Origin: Pseudoflavonifractor sp. 524-17
Lineage (GTDB): Bacteria; Bacillota; Clostridia; Oscillospirales; Oscillospiraceae
Direction: 5' to 3'
Length of the DNA stretch: 44,886 nucleotides
NCBI RefSeq assembly: GCF_009935845.1
Contig: NZ_QWEK01000033.1
Span: 1-44,886, forward strand
In this document: positions 40,743 through 44,886 of the stretch, in pieces
How the letters are laid out: the number at the start of each line of letters is the position of its first letter
How positions within the stretch are numbered: position 1 is the first letter of the stretch
Position numbers and translations under genes: made by a program
The notes under the pieces: generated by a model
Seen by the model: the letters and a program-made list of their open reading frames with translations, nothing else
What the model was told of the DNA's origin: nothing
Databases searched by the model: none

Positions 40743-42251
40743 TTAGAGAGTTGCTATTTCATCCACCTTTTTCAGGACAATTCGTACGGTTCCCTCTCTA
40801 TTGACACTAATATGGTCAATAATTTTCCGTAAGTCGAGGTTTGTCACTGTTTCAAGTTGCAAAAACCGCTCTATCTCCTGCATATAAGCCTGTACAAAGG
40901 TTTCGCTGCCCTGACGAACCGCAAGTGCCTGTTCATACTGCTTCAGGCTGTAGTCCAATGCCTTCAATTCATCGGCGATACTGGCAGTCTTTTCCTTTAG
41001 CTCGCTCATCGTCATCACATCGTTGGCGTACATCTCCTGATACCGTTCCTTTTTTGCAAGCAGGCGCTTCCGTTTCCGCTCAATATCGGCTGTGTTAACC
41101 TCCTCTTGCCTGTCCGGACGCCGATTTTCAACAATAGCAAGAACCTCTTTTATAAAAGTATCCTTGTCCTGAATGATAGAAGAAATATACTTCCGAATCT
41201 CTTCAAGGAGTCTGTCCTCTTCCAATTTGACCGTGTTGCCGCACCGCTCAGCTGTATACTGATCGTTGGTTACACATTTCCAGTAAACGCGAGTGTTGAC
41301 ATGGGTATAGTGCTTCCGGCAGAAAGACCGCCCGCAATGCTCACACTTGATCAGCGTACTAAACAAATGCTTGCTGCTGTATCTTGCGCCTACAAACGGT
41401 GCGCCGCAATCATACTGCGTCCGTCTTTCACTTAACTGCCGCTGTGCTTCCGCAAACATTTCCGGAGAAACAATCTCCCACTCCGGTCTCTCGTGATGGA
41501 AGTGCTGCTCTTCTGGGATACGTACCTGTTTGCCTGTCAGATAGTCCTTAATCTCATACTTATTATTAACGTAATGACCGCTATAAATAGGATTCATAAG
41601 GACGCGCCGGACGCCTCTTGGATTCCACTCGCAGTCAAACTTTGTCCTGTAACCCAGGTTGTTCAGCGTCATGCTGATGGTACGGCAACCCAATCCCTTT
41701 TCTGTATACAGGCGGAAGATTTCTCGAACTACCTTGGCCTCTTTATGGTTAATCGCAAGGGTAAAATTATCAATGCGATCGTAGCCAAAAATCCGCTGCG
41801 GCACTCGCCCTTTCTGAGCATTGATCTTTTTTCCAAACTTGACACGTTTGCTAAGATTTGCGCTCTCTTCCTGCGCCATTGCGCCAAACATAGTAAGGAC
41901 AAATTCGGATTCACCCAAACTATCCATATTCGCGGTCAGAAATAACGTGTTTACACCAAGGCTTTTCAAGGCACGGATACTTTGCAGAAAATCGACCGTA
42001 TTTCTTGCCAAACGGGAAACGTCTTTGACAACGACCATGTCGAACAGACCAAGCTTAGCGTCCCTCATAAGCCGAACAAACTCATCGCGTTTTTTCAGGC
42101 TGGTTCCAGAAATGCCTTCATCCGCATACAGGCGGACCAATTCATGGCCATTTCTGACTGCATATTCCTCGAAAAATTCCTTCTGATGCCCCAAGCTGTC
42201 CATTTGCTCTTCTTTTTCAGTTGATACGCGGCAATAAGCTGCTATCTTCAT
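40743..42251 (-). CDS. Large serine recombinase / integrase, 502 aa
   Basis: It catalyses site-specific integration of the element. The N-terminal resolvase domain (1-150) has IAAYCRVSTEKEEQ with nucleophile Ser10, then VVKDVSRLARN and TMFGAMAQEESANLSKRVKF. The recombinase domain (about 160-280) has GYRTKFDCEWNPRGVRRVLM and NPIYSGHY. A zinc ribbon (CEHCGRSFCRKHY, later CVTNDQYTAERCGN) and a C-terminal coiled coil (about 370-450) follow, as in phage integrases of this class. The ATG at 42251 has AAAGGAG 10 bases upstream. The gene ends 8 bases from the truncated host gene, the usual place for an integrase next to its att site. Confidence 0.95.
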   Translation of the reverse strand: MKIAAYCRVSTEKEEQMDSLGHQKEFFEEYAVRNGHELVRLYADEGISGTSLKKRDEFVRLMRDAKLGLFDMVVVKDVSRLARNTVDFLQSIRALKSLGVNTLFLTANMDSLGESEFVLTMFGAMAQEESANLSKRVKFGKKINAQKGRVPQRIFGYDRIDNFTLAINHKEAKVVREIFRLYTEKGLGCRTISMTLNNLGYRTKFDCEWNPRGVRRVLMNPIYSGHYVNNKYEIKDYLTGKQVRIPEEQHFHHERPEWEIVSPEMFAEAQRQLSERRTQYDCGAPFVGARYSSKHLFSTLIKCEHCGRSFCRKHYTHVNTRVYWKCVTNDQYTAERCGNTVKLEEDRLLEEIRKYISSIIQDKDTFIKEVLAIVENRRPDRQEEVNTADIERKRKRLLAKKERYQEMYANDVMTMSELKEKTASIADELKALDYSLKQYEQALAVRQGSETFVQAYMQEIERFLQLETVTNLDLRKIIDHISVNREGTVRIVLKKVDEIATL

Positions 42252-42295
42252 TTGTTGGTTGCTCCTTTCTTCCAACCAACCTATAATCCATCGAT

Positions 42296-42324
42296 AGTAT
42301 ACCATACAAAATAACAAAGATAAA
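42296..42324 (-). promoter_or_regulatory. Promoter of the serine recombinase gene
   Basis: On the minus strand, TTTATC (42324-42319) and TATACT (42301-42296) are 17 bp apart, 45 bases before the start codon. The -35 is weak. Confidence 0.5.
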
Positions 42325-42359
42325 GTGATTGAATATATTTACCTTCGGTATTCATGGAT

Positions 42360-42494
42360 TTAGGTTGTCGTTTCTACTTTTCCTTCTATGTCGAGCGCAA
42401 AAACTTTCTCCGCAGCTATCTTTTGCAGCACTTTACGCAGAGCCTCTGCTGTATTGGGGTCTTCGAATACGTATACCACAGTGGTCTTTTTCAA
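42360..42494 (-). CDS. Small phage protein, 44 aa
   Basis: TTG at 42494 has GGGAGG 10 bases upstream. The product starts (M)KKTTVVYVFEDPNTAEALR, continues with a helix (KVLQKIAAEKVFAL) and ends VETTT. It is a compact alpha/beta-like peptide with no transmembrane part. It lies between the holin-like genes and the integrase, where small uncharacterised genes are common in clostridial prophages. Function unknown. Confidence 0.55.
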   Translation of the reverse strand: MKKTTVVYVFEDPNTAEALRKVLQKIAAEKVFALDIEGKVETTT

Positions 42495-42569
42495 GTAAAG
42501 AACACCTCCCAGTTTATAACCTATCTATATGTTTTGATTGCTTACAAATATCCTACAGACGCAAAGAAC

Positions 42570-42598
42570 CCCGCAGGCCTATTTTGAAGACCTGCGGG
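42570..42598 (-). terminator. Hairpin at the end of the phage lysis-region operon
   Basis: An 8-bp stem CCCGCAGG/CCTGCGGG (42570-42577 with 42591-42598) lies just after the holin-like gene stop; the T-run is weak on the minus strand. Confidence 0.6.
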
Positions 42599-42608
42599 AT
42601 TTCCGTTT

Positions 42609-42914
42609 TTATTTACTGCCTGCCTTTCCAATAGCCTCCATAAGCTTGTCATAACCAAACATGGCCGCATATGAAACCATAAAGCCCAGCACGACTGCTG
42701 CGGCGCCCATATACCATGCCACCGTGATTGCTTTGAGCTGACAATAGGCGAAGAACACCGTCAGTGTGAGCGTCATTGAGACGATAACCGCCAAAATGTT
42801 TGTCGGCAGTCTATCCCATGTCAACTTCTTGAGCACCTGGACCACGATATTGGTCAACACTACCAGTACACCGACGATGTTGATAACCGCGGACCAGTTC
42901 AGAATACTTTCCAT
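42609..42914 (-). CDS. Holin-like phage membrane protein, 101 aa
   Basis: Three hydrophobic segments are visible: about 8-28 (VINIVGVLVVLTNIVVQVL), 38-58 (NILAVIVSMTLTLTVFFAY) and 65-88 (WYMGAAAVVLGFMVSYAAM). A short charged tail follows. Size and topology fit a holin or holin-associated protein that would permeabilise the membrane for lysis. AAGGAGG lies 8 bases before the ATG. It is last of the minus-strand group. Family assignment rests on topology and position only. Confidence 0.6.
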   Translation of the reverse strand: MESILNWSAVINIVGVLVVLTNIVVQVLKKLTWDRLPTNILAVIVSMTLTLTVFFAYCQLKAITVAWYMGAAAVVLGFMVSYAAMFGYDKLMEAIGKAGSK

Positions 42915-42932
42915 ACATGATTCCTCCTTATA

Positions 42933-43229
42933 CTACGCAACTCTATCGGGCGGATTTGAGTCACATTTATCCGGCCATACATTGTTCTTGCTGAGATTTT
43001 CCACGGCGGCTTTGACAGCATATACCAACACTACGCCAATAATTTCGGTGAGCGCCACCTGTGAGAGGCTCTCGGCGATCTGCTCTCTGCCTAGCCACGC
43101 CAAGATGTAGCTGCACCACACCCAGGCAAGGCCATTAAGCAGACAGACCCATACGATGACCTTCATAGTAGTCGCTTTTCTCTTTCCAGCAAAAATATCC
43201 GTGTTCTCTTCTGTTTCAGTATTCCACAT
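42933..43229 (-). CDS. Small phage membrane protein, 98 aa
   Basis: A polar N-terminus (about 1-20) is followed by two hydrophobic segments (about 22-45, VIVWVCLLNGLAWVWCSYIL; 58-75, ALTEIIGVVLVYAVKAAV). The C-terminus is polar. GGGGAG precedes the ATG at short spacing; an ATG at codon 22 is a second possible start. It may form part of the lysis cassette with its neighbours (18-base spacing to the holin-like gene). No family recognised. Confidence 0.6.
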   Translation of the reverse strand: MWNTETEENTDIFAGKRKATTMKVIVWVCLLNGLAWVWCSYILAWLGREQIAESLSQVALTEIIGVVLVYAVKAAVENLSKNNVWPDKCDSNPPDRVA

Positions 43230-43242
43230 ATTTCTCCCCTTC

Positions 43243-43707
43243 CTACTCCTGCCCCGCTTCAGCTTCGTCCTTTGCGCGGCTCTCCTGGAGGAAGTCCCGC
43301 TTCTTCAGACGTTCCCTATAGACCTCCCGGATGTTCTCAATGGCAAGGACCGCCCGGTTATTGGGGTAATCGGGGTGCTCTTCACAATACCGCTCATAAT
43401 CGTCGATTTTAGCCAGTACCTCGACAAACTCCTCTTTCGTATGATCAATGGGGCGAAGCAGTTCGTTATTAAAGTGCAGGATTTGAACTCGACGGCTGTC
43501 GGCGGTGCGGCGATCATCCATATCGATATGATGATCCAACTTCGCTTCAATACCGCCCAATCTATGGGATATGTCGGCGTTGACCGCTTTGCCAACGGCC
43601 TTGGCAAACGCCGACCAGGGGGTTATTTTAATAGGGGCGATCTGCACCAGCGTCATAAGAACCAGAAGCAGACCACCCCCGCCAGCTAAAAGCTCTTGGA
43701 TGTTCAA
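43243..43707 (-). CDS. Phage membrane-anchored coiled-coil protein, 154 aa
   Basis: One N-terminal transmembrane helix (about 6-24, LLAGGGGLLLVLMTLVQIAP) precedes a motif IKITPWSAFAKAVGKAVNAD and a long charged helical part with EAKLDHHIDMDDRRTADSRR and YERYCEEHPDYPNNRAVLAI. Similar proteins are common in clostridial prophages near holin and tail genes, of unknown function. The start is TTG at 43707 behind AGGAGG. Confidence 0.65.
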   Translation of the reverse strand: MNIQELLAGGGGLLLVLMTLVQIAPIKITPWSAFAKAVGKAVNADISHRLGGIEAKLDHHIDMDDRRTADSRRVQILHFNNELLRPIDHTKEEFVEVLAKIDDYERYCEEHPDYPNNRAVLAIENIREVYRERLKKRDFLQESRAKDEAEAGQE

Positions 43708-43727
43708 GATTCACTCCTCCTGTCACA

Positions 43728-43862
43728 TTACTTGCTGTCTGGTGTTCTGATTAACTTCTCCGCTTCTTCCTCCGTCAGCCGCCCAGCGGCCACTAGAGCC
43801 TCCAGACGGGACTTGTCCCATAGACGGGGATAGTAAGCTGCCGCCATCTCAAATATCTTCAT
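43728..43862 (-). CDS. XkdX-like phage protein, 44 aa
   Basis: ATG at 43862 has AAAGGATG at good spacing. The product MKIFEMAAAYYPRLWDKSRL, then EALVAAGRLTEEEAEKLI, has the size and the Y-x-x-x-LW pattern of XkdX proteins, which in PBSX-like phages lie just after tail-fibre genes. It is followed on the same strand by the membrane-protein group. Confidence 0.75.
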   Translation of the reverse strand: MKIFEMAAAYYPRLWDKSRLEALVAAGRLTEEEAEKLIRTPDSK

Positions 43863-43880
43863 GGAATCACATCCTTTCTC

Positions 43881-43909
43881 TTTACATTGTTGGTGATATG
43901 TTGTATCAT
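43881..43909 (+). promoter_or_regulatory. Promoter of the opposite-strand prophage gene
   Basis: TTTACA (43881-43886) and TATCAT (43904-43909) are 17 bp apart, 20 bases before the TTG start. Confidence 0.6.
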
Positions 43910-43929
43910 TGGATCAAGAGGTGATTATA

Positions 43930-44568
43930 TTGGCCAAAAAGCTTGGAGAAAAAGATTACCGGGAGCATCTACGAGATCAAATTTGCTTCCTACAGTCGTC
44001 TGCTAAGTCTTATGACCTTGGAACAGAAATCGAAGCAAAGCGTATGGCTGTTTCTCTGCGAGTTCTTTTATATGACACAAAAGATTCTTCATCTTTGCTG
44101 GGGCAGATGCAACTTAAAAAGAAAATGAAGTTTATAAGTACAGCCCAAAAATATGACTCAGCAAATTTATTATCGCAACAATGCCTGTTATCAATGACTA
44201 TTGGTCCCAGTGGTGGACGATATAATCCACTATTTGAAAATAACAACCACTGCAAACTCATATCTTGTCGAGAATGGGGTTATGAGGTTGTATTTTGTGA
44301 TACGTATAGAAAACTATATCGCCGGAAAGACCTTATTCAGCTTTTAGCGAATATGGATGGCGGTGCGCATGTTGATGCGGAACTTTCAGATAATTATTCA
44401 GGACTCAAAACGAACAGCTTAACCGGCTGGGTCATCCGATCGGAAGATGGCACAGATAAGGGAATGGAAAACGACCCAGTCTATGCATCTATGCGACAAA
44501 TGACATTCGAAGTTTTGCAGTCTCTTTATAGAATCAAGCAGCCATTATTCTCTGAGAAATATTTCTAA
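43930..44568 (+). CDS. Unrecognised prophage cargo gene on the opposite strand, 212 aa
   Basis: TTG at 43930 has GAGGTG 6 bases upstream and its own promoter. It is transcribed against all phage genes around it and is markedly AT-richer than they are. Residues about 10-60 are helical with EHLRDQICFLQSSAKSYD and EAKRMAVSLRVLLYDTKDSS, a pattern I associate with unassigned proteins in phage cargo and defence neighbourhoods. The rest is mixed alpha/beta (WGYEVVFCDTYRKLYRRKDL). There is no transmembrane helix and no catalytic motif I can name. It is likely a moron, possibly expressed in the lysogen. The 3' end overlaps the next minus-strand gene by 24 bases. Confidence 0.65.
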   Translation: MAKKLGEKDYREHLRDQICFLQSSAKSYDLGTEIEAKRMAVSLRVLLYDTKDSSSLLGQMQLKKKMKFISTAQKYDSANLLSQQCLLSMTIGPSGGRYNPLFENNNHCKLISCREWGYEVVFCDTYRKLYRRKDLIQLLANMDGGAHVDAELSDNYSGLKTNSLTGWVIRSEDGTDKGMENDPVYASMRQMTFEVLQSLYRIKQPLFSEKYF

Positions 44569-44814
44569 CCGCTCTAGCAGGTAGGAAATATCCTCCTTTG
44601 CGTACGCAATAAACCTCGCATCAGCGGCCATAGTTTCCCGAACGGTATGACTCAGATTATCATAGCTAGTCTGCGCAATGTACTGCCCGTTTTCAGTCAC
44701 AACAACAGGACTATCATCCCCGAAATATTCATCATTAGCTTGCCATACTTTCCAGGCTCCAGGCGTAGTTGCTTGGAGCCTTTCTTTTATCTCCAAAACT
44801 CTCTGCCCACTCAC
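44545..44814 (-). CDS. Phage hypothetical protein, 89 aa
   Basis: The GTG start at 44814 overlaps the stop of the upstream gene (GTGA). The product has a helical N-terminus (LEIKERLQATTPGAWKVWQA) followed by a beta-containing part and NARFIA-like sequence (ETMAADARFIAYAKEDISYL). The pattern ATTPG-W...ARFIA...LL is recurrent in small phage proteins of unknown function. It is probably translationally coupled to the upstream tail-region gene. Confidence 0.65.
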   Translation of the reverse strand: MSGQRVLEIKERLQATTPGAWKVWQANDEYFGDDSPVVVTENGQYIAQTSYDNLSHTVRETMAADARFIAYAKEDISYLLERLEIFLRE

Positions 44815-44886
44815 AAACTCACCCCCTGCATGGCCGCCAGGAAGTCAATATCCGCCCTCAGCCGCTCCGTCTCACTGGGCGGGGGC
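44811..44886 (-). CDS. C-terminal end of a phage gene cut by the window edge
   Basis: Only the last 24 codons are inside the window (PSETERLRADIDFLAAMQGV, then SL). The TGA overlaps the next GTG. The sequence resembles the tail end of XkdW-like or tail-fibre-associated proteins that contain ERLRADIDFLAAM, but so little is visible that no firm call is possible. Confidence 0.5.
   Translation of the reverse strand, partial: PPPSETERLRADIDFLAAMQGVSL

Larger units (their letters stand above)
40720..44886. mobile_element. Prophage (partial; integrase end, continues beyond the window)
   Basis: From about 40720 base composition becomes AT-richer and the gene content is phage-like: large serine recombinase at the edge, small membrane (holin-like) proteins, an XkdX-like protein and tail-region genes, almost all on the minus strand. 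The left att site should lie at about 40705-40740, within the truncated host gene. Its exact core cannot be set without the other junction. Confidence 0.8.

Noticed and set aside
43156-43689. 177-codon plus-strand frame in the prophage
   Set aside because: Antisense to two minus-strand phage genes with proper starts; no promoter or ribosome-binding site.

Overview
The window looks like a chromosome segment of a GC-rich, low-G+C-phylum anaerobe of the Clostridia, most likely an Oscillospiraceae-type gut bacterium (Flavonifractor/Lawsonibacter-like). This is inferred from strong AGGAGG ribosome-binding sites, ClpC, Rex, SLH-domain surface proteins, a YtvI-like and a YjcZ-like sporulation-associated protein, and a clostridial version of the purine pathway. 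The last 4.2 kb are AT-richer and are the integrase end of a prophage.

Layout. 1-3.2 kb: a remnant of a flavin-binding (nitroimidazole-resistance/PPOX-like) protein, a 2[4Fe-4S] ferredoxin and ClpC. 3.2-6.3 kb: a nucleobase permease and 4-alpha-glucanotransferase (malQ). 6.4-7.5 kb: a secreted stalk-domain protein behind a leader that holds a (AAGC)19.5 tract, a short ORF running through it and an intrinsic terminator. 7.6-10.8 kb (minus strand): the pheB-like - hom - lysC operon for aspartate-family amino acids. 10.8-14.6 kb: a YtvI/AI-2E-family membrane protein and the TIGR03960 / DUF2344 radical-SAM pair. 14.9-16.1 kb: a CofE-like ligase.

16.3-26.3 kb: a ten-gene purine operon, purE-purC-purF-purM-purN-purO-(DUF1266/DUF2185)-AICAR transformylase-traX-like-purD. 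The two PurH activities are on separate proteins (a PurO-type IMP cyclohydrolase and a stand-alone AICAR transformylase). The PurF homologue lacks the N-terminal catalytic cysteine. Two genes with no obvious purine role are embedded in the operon.

26.5-32.8 kb: an SLH-GH5 endoglucanase, tRNA-Arg(ACG), an SLH-S41 protease, Rex coupled to an SLH protein, and a 43-residue Cys/Gly-rich peptide. 33-40.7 kb: a CNNM/CorC-type transporter, a divergent XRE repressor / class C beta-lactamase-like pair with phased CTATAG boxes, an M20 amidohydrolase, a 27-residue peptide gene with its own promoter and terminator, a TVP38 membrane protein and two conserved clostridial small proteins. The second of these is cut off at its 3' end. 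40.7 kb to the end: a large serine recombinase, small phage membrane proteins, an XkdX-like protein, one gene on the opposite strand and tail-region genes.

The strongest candidate for something undescribed is the 7.2-7.5 kb leader. A tetranucleotide repeat sets the reading frame of a leader ORF. In the present frame the ORF ends inside the 3' arm of an intrinsic terminator, whereas the other two frames stop just after the repeat. This would give phase-variable, translation-coupled antitermination of a surface protein.
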